64,000 nt of DNA from Paenibacillus sp. (GTDB lineage: Bacteria; Bacillota; Bacilli; Paenibacillales; YIM-B00363). A program made the translations under genes and the position numbers. The stretch's first letter is position 1. The number at the start of each line of letters is the position of its first letter. Location: NCBI RefSeq assembly GCF_035645195.1, contig NZ_DASQNA010000037.1:62001-126000 (forward strand). Direction: 5' to 3'. This document shows, one piece after another, positions 34,847 through 45,701 of this stretch. The notes under the pieces were generated by a model that saw only the letters and a program-made list of their open reading frames with translations, made no database searches and was not told the DNA's origin.

Positions 34847-36259
34847 CTATTGCTTCTTATTCCGCTGAATCAGTTCCTCGACTTCTTTCTGCGCTTGCGC
34901 CAACGCTTCTTCCGGCGTCTTCTGCCCGAGAAGCGCCGCGTCCATCTGCGGGTTTTTCAAATTCCAATATTCCGGAGCTTCGAGCGGGACGGGACTCAAC
35001 TTCGTCCACTCCATGTTGTCGACGGCCATTTGATACACTTCTTTGCCTTTGTCGCTCAGCTCGGAGTTGCCCGCCGCCGTCTCCGCGGCTTCGATATTCG
35101 CGACGTTGTCGAAGTTTTTCACTGCCCAGTACTCCTGCGCTTGCTTGCCGCCCAGCCATTTGAGGAATTCCCACGCTTCGTCCGGGTGGCTCGCCCCCTT
35201 CGGAATTTCGACGACGAATCCGCCGCCGGAGCTCCAATGGCCGTTGCCGGCCGTCTTCTCCGGCACCGGAGCGACGCCGAAGTCGATGTGCTGCCCGTAA
35301 TCGCGGAGCTGCGTATAGAACGTACCCGTCGTAACGATCATCGCGACTTTGCCGGAGATGAACGGGTCCGCCTGCTGGCTGCCGAATTCGGCCTTGAACG
35401 CGTCGACGTTCGTTTGACCGAGGCGCTCGGTCCAGCTGTTGATCCACTTCAGCGCTTCCACCTTGGCCGGCGTGTTAATCGTCACTTCGCCCGTGTCATA
35501 GTCGAAGTAGCTCAAGCCGTTCGGCTCCGTATTGATCATCCAAGCGTCATAGCCGAAATTGCCCCACAGCGGGTAAAAGCCGATGCGCGTGTAACGGTTC
35601 CCTTGCTTCTGATCCAGCTTCTTCGCGTATTCCTCCAGCTCGGCCCACGTCGTCGGCGGCTTCTCGGGGTCGAGACCCGCTTCTTTGAACGCCGCCTTGT
35701 TATAAAACAAGAAGCGAGTATCGGTGTTGAACGGCAGCGCGTACGCATCGCCCTCGTACAGCACCGTCTTCCACAATTCCGGATAAAACTGATCCTGCAC
35801 GTTATCCTTCGCCAAATATTCCGAAAGGTTCGTCACTTGGCCGTTCGCGGCGCGATGCGCCACCGCGTTGATGTCGTTGACGATCACGTCCGGCGGATCG
35901 CCCGCCGCGATCGCCGCCGTGTTTTTCGTCCAAATGTCGCCCCAAGGCAAAAATGTATGTTTAACAACGATGCGGTCTTGCGACTTGTTGAATTCGTCGA
36001 CAATATGCTCGATGATCGGCCGGCGCGTCTCGGAGCCCCAGAACGTCCAAAAATCCAACTCCACCTTTTCGGCCGGCTTCGCTTCGGACTCCTTCGAATT
36101 GGTTGCGCTTTCATTTTTCGGAGAGGTTGTTTCCGCTCCGGCTTCGCCCTCCTGGCCGGCCGATCCGCTGCCGCTCCCGCCGCTCCCGCCGCTGCAAGCG
36201 GCCAATACCAAGCTCATCGTCAGTAATAACGACAACCAGACGACTAAAGACTTCCTCAT
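34847..36259 (-). CDS. ABC transporter sugar-binding lipoprotein
   Basis: 470 residues. Signal peptide with lipobox LAAC (Cys22), a long Gly/Ser/Glu-rich tether (about 23-65), then a family-1 solute-binding domain from VELDFWTFWGSE. GGGAGG lies ten bases before the ATG. First gene of the transporter operon (binding protein, two permeases, aldolase), with a promoter, a palindrome over the -35 and a CcpA-type cre site upstream. The downstream alpha-mannosidases suggest a mannose-containing oligosaccharide as ligand, but the binding site cannot be read for specificity. Confidence 0.93.
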   Translation of the reverse strand: MRKSLVVWLSLLLTMSLVLAACSGGSGGSGSGSAGQEGEAGAETTSPKNESATNSKESEAKPAEKVELDFWTFWGSETRRPIIEHIVDEFNKSQDRIVVKHTFLPWGDIWTKNTAAIAAGDPPDVIVNDINAVAHRAANGQVTNLSEYLAKDNVQDQFYPELWKTVLYEGDAYALPFNTDTRFLFYNKAAFKEAGLDPEKPPTTWAELEEYAKKLDQKQGNRYTRIGFYPLWGNFGYDAWMINTEPNGLSYFDYDTGEVTINTPAKVEALKWINSWTERLGQTNVDAFKAEFGSQQADPFISGKVAMIVTTGTFYTQLRDYGQHIDFGVAPVPEKTAGNGHWSSGGGFVVEIPKGASHPDEAWEFLKWLGGKQAQEYWAVKNFDNVANIEAAETAAGNSELSDKGKEVYQMAVDNMEWTKLSPVPLEAPEYWNLKNPQMDAALLGQKTPEEALAQAQKEVEELIQRNKKQ

Positions 36260-36364
36260 TCTACATAGACCTCCCGTAAAAGATGAGTAAAAAGCCTTAT
36301 AAAGCCTCGCACAACACCCTTCTTGAATTCGTTTACATTTGGTTTTATGGAGCTTTATGACTTA

Positions 36365-36398
36365 ATAATGACCCAAATACCACACAATGTCAACATTG
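36365..36398 (-). promoter_or_regulatory. promoter of the glycan-importer operon with palindrome over the -35
   Basis: Minus strand: -35 TTGACA (36388-36393), 17-base spacer, -10 CATTAT (36365-36370). The -35 is the centre of the near-palindrome CAATGT-TG-ACATTG (36385-36398, 6-bp perfect arms), likely an operator. It differs from the palindrome at 31945, so a second regulator, or none, may act here. Confidence 0.65.
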
Positions 36399-36428
36399 TT
36401 TTTCGATAAATCGGAATGAAACGTCATT

Positions 36429-36443
36429 AGTTAACGCTTTCAT
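36429..36443 (-). promoter_or_regulatory. CcpA cre site
   Basis: ATGAAAGCGTTAACT on the minus strand fits the B. subtilis cre consensus WTGNAANCGNWWNCW at every position. It lies 35 bases upstream of the -35 of the glycan-importer promoter, so carbon-catabolite control is likely; the upstream position would also allow activation. Confidence 0.7.
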
Positions 36444-36521
36444 TAACGTTTTAAAGCATGAAACCCACAAAACCTCGGTAAAGACGGCGCCGCGTCGCCG
36501 CTTCGGCCATAACGCAAAAAA

Positions 36522-36539
36522 GCCGCCCCTCAGGGCGGC
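36522..36539 (-). terminator. second of two tandem terminators after the 196-residue gene
   Basis: Minus strand GCCGCCC-TGAG-GGGCGGC stem followed by TTTTTTG. It lies 11 bases beyond the first terminator and acts as a back-up. Confidence 0.85.
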
Positions 36540-36549
36540 CGGCATGCAA

Positions 36550-36573
36550 AAATCCGCCCAGAGGGGCGGATTT
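36550..36573 (-). terminator. first tandem terminator after the 196-residue gene
   Basis: Perfect 10-bp stem AAATCCGCCC / GGGCGGATTT with a four-base loop and a T-run on the minus strand, six bases after the stop codon. The 319-bp gap 36260-36578 contains only these two terminators and the promoter and cre elements of the importer operon. Confidence 0.9.
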
Positions 36574-36578
36574 CATCG

Positions 36579-37169
36579 TTAGGCTTCCAACACGAACAAC
36601 CGATGCGATAAGCGGTTCAGCTCCGCGTCGATGCCGCGCAGCTCGGCGGCGTCTTTGCAAGCGTTCCGCCGATCCAGCCAATCGTTGATTTCCAAACGAA
36701 CCACTTGAATCTGCGCTTCGACGCTGCCGTTCATGAACGTGCGCGACAGTTCGCCGAGCGTGTCCTTATGTTCGTAGACGAGCCGTTCGCCGCGCGCGCT
36801 GCGCTCCGTAATCCGCACGACCGCGCCGTTCCGGTACTGATACTCTAAGGTGTACGCTTCGTAAATCCGGTTGACGACTGCATCGCCTTTAAACTGGGAC
36901 ACCGCCTTGCGCATGGCGTTCGCCAGCTGCAAATCCGTAAATCGGCATGAGCCTTCCAGCACGAATTTTCCGAGTTTTCGTTGGAACGTCAATGTCAGCG
37001 ACTCCGTTCCGGACGCCTGCTCGAATACGACCTCGTGGTCGCCGTTTTCCAACACTTTGACTTTGAACGTTAGGTTATGAACTTGAAACAGCTGAATGAG
37101 TTGGTACCACTGGGCTTCGTTTACGATCAGACAGGTTTTGACGTATTCGGTCGCTAACCGCTGAGCCAT
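36579..37169 (-). CDS. hypothetical protein, 196 residues
   Basis: Start MAQRLATEYVKTCLIVNEAQ with GGAG nine bases upstream. The protein is soluble, mixed alpha/beta, with a beta-rich middle (LTLTFQRKLGKFVLEGSCRF) and a helical C-terminus (INDWLDRRNACKDAAELRGI). No signal peptide, no obvious catalytic motif, and I do not recognise the family. It stands alone with a promoter-like TATAAT at 37229-37234 and two strong terminators. Coding quality and isolation argue that it is a real, independently expressed gene. Confidence 0.8.
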   Translation of the reverse strand: MAQRLATEYVKTCLIVNEAQWYQLIQLFQVHNLTFKVKVLENGDHEVVFEQASGTESLTLTFQRKLGKFVLEGSCRFTDLQLANAMRKAVSQFKGDAVVNRIYEAYTLEYQYRNGAVVRITERSARGERLVYEHKDTLGELSRTFMNGSVEAQIQVVRLEINDWLDRRNACKDAAELRGIDAELNRLSHRLFVLEA

Positions 37170-37228
37170 ACGAATATCTCCTCAATTCATCAAGGTTAGG
37201 AAACGCAAGTTTCGGTCCCCGTACATAC

Positions 37229-37234
37229 ATTATA
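37229..37234 (-). promoter_or_regulatory. -10 element for the 196-residue gene
   Basis: TATAAT on the minus strand, 60 bases before the ATG, giving a leader of about 48 bases. No good -35 at 16-18 bases. Confidence 0.4.
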
Positions 37235-37346
37235 CACCAGACGGAAATACAAATGCCCGCGCCCCGCTCTTGAATTTCGGGCAAATATCGAGAAAAACCG
37301 CGATATTGCCAAAGGAGCCGCATAAATCCCATGGCTTCCTCGGTTT

Positions 37347-37393
37347 CGTGCCGGACGTTCTCCGCTTCCCTACGGGATCCGGCACGTTTTTTT
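37347..37393 (+). terminator. orphan plus-strand intrinsic terminator
   Basis: Perfect 9-bp arms CGTGCCGGA / TCCGGCACG around a 22-base loop, with TTTTTTT directly after on the plus strand. No plus-strand gene is annotated upstream, so it may end an unannotated small RNA or block antisense transcription toward engB. Confidence 0.55.
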
Positions 37394-37488
37394 GGGCGGA
37401 CGCCTAGATTGACGGCTCCCCGCCGCTCGTTTCCGCTCCGAAAAGCGCCCCCTCGCTCGCCTTCTCGCCCCCGCACGGTCCGCGAACG

Positions 37489-37524
37489 AAAAAACGTCCA
37501 AGCCCCCGTAGGGGACTCGAACGT
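37489..37524 (-). terminator. terminator after engB
   Basis: Minus-strand stem of 14 pairs (three G-U) with loop TAC (arms 37511-37524 and 37494-37507) followed by six T. It lies 13 bases past the engB stop. Confidence 0.85.
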
Positions 37525-37536
37525 TCGATGTTCGCG

Positions 37537-38166
37537 CTACGCTTCTTCGGTTTCCGACGGTTCTCCGTCCGTCCCCCCGTCGGTCGAAAGCCGCGGCTTG
37601 ATCCAAGCCCACAGCTCGTCTTTGCCGAGTCCTTCCTCGGACGAGAATACGATGACGGGCCGATCTTTGGCGAGGCCCAGCTTCTCGCGAATGACCTTCA
37701 CGTGAGCGGGGCGCTTGCCTTTCGGAATTTTGTCCGCCTTCGTCGCCACGACGCACGTTTCGATGCCGATATGGTCGAGCCATTCGCTCATCATGACGTC
37801 CTCCGCCGACGGCGCGTGGCGGATGTCGACGAGGTGCAGCACGGCGCGCAGGTTCATGCGCTCCGTCAAATATTTCTCGATCATCTTGCCCCACTGCTTC
37901 CGGGTTTCCTGCGAGACGCGGGCGAAGCCGTAGCCGGGAAGATCGACGAAGTACATGTTGTTGTTGATCCGGTAATAGTTCAGCGTCTGCGTTTTGCCGG
38001 GCTGACCGCTCGTCCGGGCCAAATTTTTGCGTTGAATAAGTCGATTGATCAAGGACGATTTGCCCACGTTGGAACGCCCTGCCAGAGCGATCTCCGGCAG
38101 AGCGTCATCGGGGTATTGCTCCGGTTTTACGGCGCTGATGACAAATTCGGTGCTCGTTATTTTCAC
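37537..38166 (-). CDS. engB: ribosome-biogenesis GTPase EngB/YsxC
   Basis: TRAFAC GTPase for late 50S subunit assembly. 209 residues with G1 loop GRSNVGKS (30-37), G3 DLPGYG, and G4 TKAD. The last 15 residues are acidic and Ser/Thr-rich, variable in the family. It follows lon by 24 bases on the same strand, the same lon-ysxC order as in B. subtilis, so co-transcription with lon is likely. Known under yihA/ysxC as well. Confidence 0.96.
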   Translation of the reverse strand: MKITSTEFVISAVKPEQYPDDALPEIALAGRSNVGKSSLINRLIQRKNLARTSGQPGKTQTLNYYRINNNMYFVDLPGYGFARVSQETRKQWGKMIEKYLTERMNLRAVLHLVDIRHAPSAEDVMMSEWLDHIGIETCVVATKADKIPKGKRPAHVKVIREKLGLAKDRPVIVFSSEEGLGKDELWAWIKPRLSTDGGTDGEPSETEEA

Positions 38167-38190
38167 GTTGCGTTCCGCCTTTCCCGCAGG

Positions 38191-40530
<2,340 letters not shown>

Positions 40531-40590
40531 CCTGTGGCACCTCCAAGAGACTCTTCTCCGTTGTCGCTTCAAGGAAAACGACTGTATTTC

Positions 40591-40599
40591 ATTCTACCA
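40591..40599 (-). promoter_or_regulatory. extended -10 for lon
   Basis: TGG-TAGAAT on the minus strand in the 107-bp lonB-lon gap. No -35 at standard spacing, and no clear CtsR heptad pair. Confidence 0.4.
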
Positions 40600-40637
40600 A
40601 AGTCACCTTCAAATTACCAACGACGCGACTCCGCCCG

Positions 40638-42344
40638 TTATTGGTCGGCGCTTTCCGCGTGCAGCACCGAGACGTTCGGGCTTGATTCCGCCGCGAAATT
40701 CGCCATAAGCGGCAGCGCCGGCTCGCGCTCGATGCCGAACAGCGCCGAGAACAATTCGTCGATATGCTCGAGCGGCACGACGGACAACCCGCCGCCGATA
40801 TCCTCGAACAGCGTTTGCCAGTTTTCCTTCGGGATGAACACTTTCGTCGCGCCCGCCTGGAACGCGGCTTCGACCTTCGAGACGACGCCGCCGACCGGCT
40901 TCACCTTGCCGTGGATGCTTACCTCGCCCGTCATCGCGACCCGGTTGTCGACCGGCACGCCGAGGATGGCGGACGCGATCGCCGTCGCCATCGCGACGCC
41001 GGCGCTCGGCCCGTCGATCGGCACGCCGCCCGGGAAATTGACATGAAGGTCGTAGTCGTGCGGCTTCAGCCCGAACCGGCGCAGCACCGTCATAACGTTC
41101 TCGACGGAGCCGCGCGCCATGCTTTTGCGTCGCAGCGTCTTCGAACCGCCCCCGAGCTCCTCTTCGTCGACGACGCCGGTAATGTTGATTTTCCCGGCGC
41201 CCGGCCGCTCCGCTTGGTTCGCCGTCACCTCGATCTCGAGCAGCGTGCCCATGTTCGGACCGTACACGGCGAGGCCGTTCACGAAGCCGACCATCGGCTC
41301 CGGCGGAATTTTCTTCTCCGGCCGCGGCGTCATTTGGCTGCAGCGCGCCACCCACTCCACGTCGGCGGCGCTCAGCTCGCTGCGGCCTTCCGTCAGCGCG
41401 ACGCCGGCCGCCAGCTGGACGATGTTGACGGCTTCGCGCCCGTTCGTCGCGTACCGCTTGACGACGTCGACCGCTTCCGGATTCGGCTCCATGCCGACCT
41501 TGCGGATCGCGTTCTCCGTAATTTCCCCGATTTCCTCCGGCAGCAGCGGGCGGAAGAAAATTTCCATGCAGCGGGACCGCAGCGCCGGCGGCAGCTCCTG
41601 CGGCGTGCGCGTCGTCGCGCCCACGAGGCGGAAATCGGCGGGGAGCCCGTTTTGGAAAATGTCGTGGATATAGCTCGGGATATGCGTGTCTTCCGGATTA
41701 TAATAGGCGCTCTCGAGGAACACCTTGCGATCCTCCAACACCTTCAACAGCTTATTCAATTGAATCGGGTGAAGCTCCCCGATCTCGTCGATGAACAGCA
41801 CGCCGCCGTGCGCCTTGCTGACCGCGCCCGGCTTCGGCTGCGGAATGCCGGCGACGCCCATCGCGCCCGCCCCTTGATAGATCGGGTCGTGCACCGAGCC
41901 GATCAGCGGATCGGCGATGCCGCGCTCGTCGAAGCGCGCCGTCGTCGCGTCGATCTCCGTGAACTTAGCGTCCTGCCGGAACGGGGAGTCCGGATTTTTC
42001 TTCGCTTCCTCGAGAATGACGCGCGCCGCCGCCGTCTTGCCGACCCCCGGCGGGCCGTACACGATCACGTGCTGCGGGTTCGGTCCGCACAGCGCCGCCT
42101 TCAGCGCCCGCAGCCCTTCCTTCTGCCCGATAATGTCGCTCATCGTCGTCGGACGCGTCCGCTCGGCCAGCGGCTTCGTCAGCGTGATGCTGCGCAGCTT
42201 CCGCAGCTTCTCCATCTCTTTCTTCGATTCCCGATCGACGGCCACCTTGTTGGTCTGTTGATTACGCAGCAAATTCCAAAAATATAAACCGATGACCACG
42301 GCGAAAAACACCTGTACCAGCATCAAAACGAGGCTTAGCGTCAC
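40638..42344 (-). CDS. lonB: membrane-anchored Lon-like protease LonB
   Basis: 568 residues with an N-terminal membrane helix (LVLMLVQVFFAVVIGLYFW), AAA+ domain with Walker [14 protein letters not shown] (K103) and a sensor region rich in Mg-chelatase-like motifs, and peptidase dyad S447 (IDGPSAG) and K490. In B. subtilis LonB is made in the forespore under sigma-F and lies upstream of lonA, as here. Start is GTG at 42344 with AGGAGG eight bases upstream. Substrates are not known from sequence. Confidence 0.95.
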   Translation of the reverse strand: MTLSLVLMLVQVFFAVVIGLYFWNLLRNQQTNKVAVDRESKKEMEKLRKLRSITLTKPLAERTRPTTMSDIIGQKEGLRALKAALCGPNPQHVIVYGPPGVGKTAAARVILEEAKKNPDSPFRQDAKFTEIDATTARFDERGIADPLIGSVHDPIYQGAGAMGVAGIPQPKPGAVSKAHGGVLFIDEIGELHPIQLNKLLKVLEDRKVFLESAYYNPEDTHIPSYIHDIFQNGLPADFRLVGATTRTPQELPPALRSRCMEIFFRPLLPEEIGEITENAIRKVGMEPNPEAVDVVKRYATNGREAVNIVQLAAGVALTEGRSELSAADVEWVARCSQMTPRPEKKIPPEPMVGFVNGLAVYGPNMGTLLEIEVTANQAERPGAGKINITGVVDEEELGGGSKTLRRKSMARGSVENVMTVLRRFGLKPHDYDLHVNFPGGVPIDGPSAGVAMATAIASAILGVPVDNRVAMTGEVSIHGKVKPVGGVVSKVEAAFQAGATKVFIPKENWQTLFEDIGGGLSVVPLEHIDELFSALFGIEREPALPLMANFAAESSPNVSVLHAESADQ

Positions 42345-42379
42345 CGTTCGTCCCTCCTCATGCTTCTATCGTTACCCTT

Positions 42380-42409
42380 CAGTATTACCTTCCTCCTGTT
42401 CCTTCATCC
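42380..42409 (-). promoter_or_regulatory. possible sigma-F promoter of lonB
   Basis: GGTAATACTG (42380-42389, minus strand) fits the sigma-F -10 consensus GGNRANANTR completely. GGATG lies 15 bases upstream (consensus near GHATR/GYWTA, spacing about 16), so the -35 is imperfect. It agrees with sigma-F control of lonB in B. subtilis. Confidence 0.45.
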
Positions 42410-42431
42410 GGTGAAAGCGGCATGCAAATGA

Positions 42432-42464
42432 AAAGCCCCGAGTCGACATTCGACTCGGGGCTTT
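42432..42464 (-). terminator. terminator after ispG
   Basis: Perfect 15-bp stem AAAGCCCCGAGTCGA / TCGACTCGGGGCTTT with loop CAT, eight bases past the ispG stop, followed on the minus strand by TCATTTG. Confidence 0.88.
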
Positions 42465-42471
42465 GCGCCGC

Positions 42472-43584
42472 TTAACTGTGCAAATTGTGATGCTTCCGTC
42501 CCGGTATTTCTCCGGTGCGGTTGTAATGCTCGACGATGACGTCGATCTCTTTCTTCAGCTCCGTCACCAGCTCTTGCTCCGGCACTTTGCGGATCATTTC
42601 GCCGTAGCGGAACAGCATGCCTTCGCCTCTCGCGCCGGCGATGCCGATGTCCGCCTCCCGCGCTTCGCCCGGGCCGTTCACGGCGCAGCCGAGCACGGAC
42701 ACCTTGATCGGAACCTTCACCTTCTCCAGATACGCCTCCACCTCGTTCGCGACCGCGAACAGGTCGATATCGAGGCGCCCGCACGTCGGGCAGGAAACGA
42801 GCGTCGCGGCGTTCGTGATGAGCCCGAACGTCTTCAGCAGCTCGCGAGCGACCTTCACCTCTTCGACCGGATCGGCGCTGAGCGAAATGCGGACCGTCGA
42901 ACCGATGCCCATATTGAGCAGCACGCCGAGACCTGCCGCGCTCTTCACCGTGCCGGAGAACAGCGTGCCGGCTTCGGTGATGCCGAGGTGCAGCGGATAC
43001 GGAATGACCTGCGCCGCCTTCGTGTACGCCGCGATCGCCATCGGCACGTCGGACGCCTTCAGCGACACGATGATGTCGTGGAAATCGAGCTCTTCCAAGA
43101 TGCCGATATGGAACAGCGCGCTCTCGACCATCGCGTCGGGCGTCGGGTAGCCGTATTTCTCGAGCAGATGCTTCTCGAGCGAGCCGGCGTTCACGCCGAT
43201 GCGGATCGGAATGCCGCGATCCTTGCAGGCTTGAACGACCGCCTCGACGTTCTTGCGCTTGCCGATGTTGCCCGGATTGATGCGCACCTTGTCGATCCCG
43301 TTCTCGATCGCCTTCAGCGCGAGCCGGTAATCGAAATGGATATCCGCGACGAGCGGGATCGAGATGCGCTTTTTGATTTCTTTGATCGCCTCGGCCGCTT
43401 CCTCGTTGTTCACCGTCACCCGCACGAGCTGGCAGCCGGCTTCCTCGAGCCGGTGAATTTCGGCGACGGTCGCTTCGACGTTGGCCGTTTTCGTCGTGCA
43501 CATGCTTTGAATCGTCACTTCGTTGCTGCCGCCGATCGTGAGATTGCCGACTTTGACGGGACGAGTATCTTTGCGATGGTACAT
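42472..43584 (-). CDS. ispG: (E)-4-hydroxy-3-methylbut-2-enyl-diphosphate synthase
   Basis: Penultimate step of the MEP isoprenoid pathway: reductive ring opening of MEcPP to HMBPP. 370 residues, TIM-barrel domain followed by the iron-sulfur domain whose ligands are C265, C268 (SCPTCGR), C300 and E307 ([11 protein letters not shown]), a [4Fe-4S] site with a Glu ligand. Start ATG at 43584 has GGGAGGGG upstream. Single-gene unit between terminators; other MEP genes are not in the window. Confidence 0.96.
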   Translation of the reverse strand: MYHRKDTRPVKVGNLTIGGSNEVTIQSMCTTKTANVEATVAEIHRLEEAGCQLVRVTVNNEEAAEAIKEIKKRISIPLVADIHFDYRLALKAIENGIDKVRINPGNIGKRKNVEAVVQACKDRGIPIRIGVNAGSLEKHLLEKYGYPTPDAMVESALFHIGILEELDFHDIIVSLKASDVPMAIAAYTKAAQVIPYPLHLGITEAGTLFSGTVKSAAGLGVLLNMGIGSTVRISLSADPVEEVKVARELLKTFGLITNAATLVSCPTCGRLDIDLFAVANEVEAYLEKVKVPIKVSVLGCAVNGPGEAREADIGIAGARGEGMLFRYGEMIRKVPEQELVTELKKEIDVIVEHYNRTGEIPGRKHHNLHS

Positions 43585-43616
43585 TCGGTTCCCCTCCCAA
43601 GGAAATAACGAAACGA

Positions 43617-43642
43617 AGCACCCGTCTGGGGAGACGGATGCT
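43617..43642 (-). terminator. terminator after clpX
   Basis: Stem AGCATCCGTCT / AGACGGGTGCT (one mismatch) with loop CCCC on the minus strand, followed by TCGTTTCGTTATTTCC. It lies 28 bases past the clpX stop. Confidence 0.7.
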
Positions 43643-43670
43643 GCGCGGATTAACGTTCCGAAACCGCGGG

Positions 43671-44933
43671 TTACGCGCTTTCTTCCTTCTTGTTTTTCTT
43701 ATCGGTCTTCGCGAGCGTGAGCGTCGGCACGATTTTGTTCGCGACGACGTCCTTCGTGATGAGGCAGTGGTTAATATCGGTCCGCGACGGCACGTCGTAC
43801 ATCACGTCGAGCATGATGCTCTCGATGATGGCGCGCAGGCCCCGGGCGCCGGTATTCCGCTTGATCGCTTCCGCCGCGATCGCGGTAAGCGCCTCCTGCT
43901 CGAACTCGAGGTGGACGTTATCCATCTCAAGCAGCTTCTGATACTGCTTCACGAGCGCGTTCTTCGGCTCGGAGAGGATGCGCACGAGCGCCGCCTCGTC
44001 GAGCGGTTCGAGCGACGTGATGACCGGCAGACGGCCGACGAATTCCGGAATGAGGCCGTATTTCAGCAAGTCTTCCGGCAGCACCATCGACAAATATTCG
44101 CCCGCTTTGAGATCCGCCTTCTGGCCGTCGGCGCCGAAGCCGATGACCTTCTTGCCGATCCGGCGCTTGATAATCTGCTCGAGGCCGTCGAACGCGCCGC
44201 CGCAGATGAACAAGATGTTCGTCGTATCGATTTGGATGAACTCTTGGTGCGGGTGCTTCCGGCCGCCCTGCGGCGGAACGGACGCAACCGTGCCTTCCAA
44301 AATTTTCAGCAGCGCCTGCTGAACGCCTTCGCCCGATACGTCGCGCGTGATCGATGGGTTCTCCGACTTGCGCGCCACTTTGTCGATTTCGTCGATATAA
44401 ATGATGCCGCGCTCCGCCTTCTCGACGTCGTAATCCGCCGCTTGGATGAGCTTCAGCAGAATGTTCTCCACGTCTTCGCCGACGTAGCCCGCTTCCGTGA
44501 GCGACGTCGCGTCCGCGATCGCGAACGGCACGTTCAAAATTTTCGCGAGCGTCTGCGCGAGGAGCGTTTTGCCGCTGCCCGTCGGGCCGACGAGCATGAT
44601 GTTGCTCTTCGTCAACTCGACGTCTTCGTTTTTGCCTGTCGTGTTGATCCGCTTATAGTGGTTGTAAACGGCGACCGCGAGCGATTTTTTCGCTTGGTCT
44701 TGGCCGATGACGTACTGGTCCAAAATTTCGCGAATTTGATGCGGCTTCGGCACTTCCTTCAGATCGAGCTCTTCCTCGTGACCGAGTTCCTCCTCGACGA
44801 TCTCCGTGCACAGCTCGATGCATTCATCGCAAATATATACGCCAGGACCGGCGACGAGTTTGCGCACCTGATCCTGCATTTTTCCGCAGAACGAACATTT
44901 CAGCTGGCCCTTCTCTTCGTTGAACTTAAACAT
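43671..44933 (-). CDS. clpX: ClpXP ATPase subunit ClpX
   Basis: AAA+ unfoldase of 420 residues that feeds tagged proteins to ClpP. Zinc-binding N-domain with C13, C16, C35 and C38; Walker [15 protein letters not shown] (K122); Walker [11 protein letters not shown]; the IGF-type ClpP-binding loop appears as [11 protein letters not shown]. It follows clpP by 12 bases in the same order as tig-clpP-clpX in many Firmicutes and Proteobacteria. Confidence 0.98.
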   Translation of the reverse strand: MFKFNEEKGQLKCSFCGKMQDQVRKLVAGPGVYICDECIELCTEIVEEELGHEEELDLKEVPKPHQIREILDQYVIGQDQAKKSLAVAVYNHYKRINTTGKNEDVELTKSNIMLVGPTGSGKTLLAQTLAKILNVPFAIADATSLTEAGYVGEDVENILLKLIQAADYDVEKAERGIIYIDEIDKVARKSENPSITRDVSGEGVQQALLKILEGTVASVPPQGGRKHPHQEFIQIDTTNILFICGGAFDGLEQIIKRRIGKKVIGFGADGQKADLKAGEYLSMVLPEDLLKYGLIPEFVGRLPVITSLEPLDEAALVRILSEPKNALVKQYQKLLEMDNVHLEFEQEALTAIAAEAIKRNTGARGLRAIIESIMLDVMYDVPSRTDINHCLITKDVVANKIVPTLTLAKTDKKNKKEESA

Positions 44934-44945
44934 AACCTTCCCTCC

Positions 44946-45536
44946 TTATTTCAGATCGCCCGGCGTGATCACCTTGTCGATGAGCCCGTAAGCGAGTGCT
45001 TCTTCCGCGCTCATGAAGAAATCCCGATCCGTGTCGCGCTCGATTTTCTCGTACGGCTGGCCCGTATGCGTCACGTAAATTTGGTTCAGCTTCTGCTTCG
45101 TCTTGATGATCCAGTCCGCATGGATTTTGATGTCCGTCGCCTGGCCTCTGACGCCGCCGAGCGGCTGATGGATCATGACCTCGCTGTTCGGCAGCGCGTA
45201 CCGCTTGCCTTTCGCGCCGGCCGTGAGCAGGATGGAGCCCATGCTCGCCGCCATGCCGACGCAAATCGTCGACACGTCGGGCTTAATATATTGCATCGTA
45301 TCGTAGATGCCCATCCCGGCCGTGACCGAACCGCCGGGAGAATTTATATAGAGGTGAATGTCCTTCTCCGGGTCTTCCGCCGCAAGGAAAAGCAATTGCG
45401 CGATGACGAGATTGGCCACATCGTCATCGATGCCGCTTCCGAGGAAGATAATGCGGTCTTTCAACAATCGCGAGTAAATATCGTACGAACGCTCGCCGCG
45501 GTTTGTTTGTTCCACCACAATCGGGACTAGATTCAT
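44946..45536 (-). CDS. clpP: ATP-dependent Clp protease proteolytic subunit ClpP
   Basis: Serine peptidase of 196 residues, catalytic triad S98 (GMAASMGS), H123 (MIHQPLGG) and D172 (DTDRDFFM), the standard numbering. It forms tetradecamers and partners with ClpX, next gene downstream. Promoter at 45577-45605 (ATGACA-17-TAAAAT with an extended TG) is well formed. No CtsR tandem heptads were recognised near it. Confidence 0.98.
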   Translation of the reverse strand: MNLVPIVVEQTNRGERSYDIYSRLLKDRIIFLGSGIDDDVANLVIAQLLFLAAEDPEKDIHLYINSPGGSVTAGMGIYDTMQYIKPDVSTICVGMAASMGSILLTAGAKGKRYALPNSEVMIHQPLGGVRGQATDIKIHADWIIKTKQKLNQIYVTHTGQPYEKIERDTDRDFFMSAEEALAYGLIDKVITPGDLK

Positions 45537-45576
45537 GCGCTACCAACCTCGTTTCATAGCAGATAGGGTTATCATT

Positions 45577-45605
45577 ATTTTAACACTTTCCGGTGGCGGT
45601 GTCAT
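45577..45605 (-). promoter_or_regulatory. clpP promoter
   Basis: Minus strand: -35 ATGACA (45600-45605), spacer 17, -10 TAAAAT (45577-45582) preceded by TGT as an extended -10. About 40 bases before the ATG. Confidence 0.75.
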
Positions 45606-45633
45606 TTTTGGGACTCTTTCCCGGCCGAGGGGT

Positions 45634-45670
45634 AAAAAAGGGCACGCCTCAGAAAATTTGAACGTGCCCT
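45634..45670 (-). terminator. terminator after tig
   Basis: Minus strand AGGGCACG / CGTGCCCT stem with a 16-base loop and a following TTTTTA run, 32 bases past the tig stop. Confidence 0.85.
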
Positions 45671-45701
45671 CTTTGGAATATGCTCCTCGATTGTCCGGGA
45701 A

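Larger units (their letters stand above)
37170..37536. other. 367-bp gap between engB and the 196-residue gene
   Basis: No convincing protein gene. It contains, from right to left, the engB terminator (37489-37524), a plus-strand hairpin with a T7 run (37347-37393) that belongs to no annotated gene, and a minus-strand -10-like TATAAT (37229-37234) for the hypothetical gene. Confidence 0.6.

Noticed and set aside
37494-37524. Minus-strand ACGTTCGAGTCCCCTAC resembles a tRNA T arm
   Set aside because: No acceptor, D or anticodon arms can be built upstream; the sequence is fully explained as the stem of the engB terminator with its T-run.
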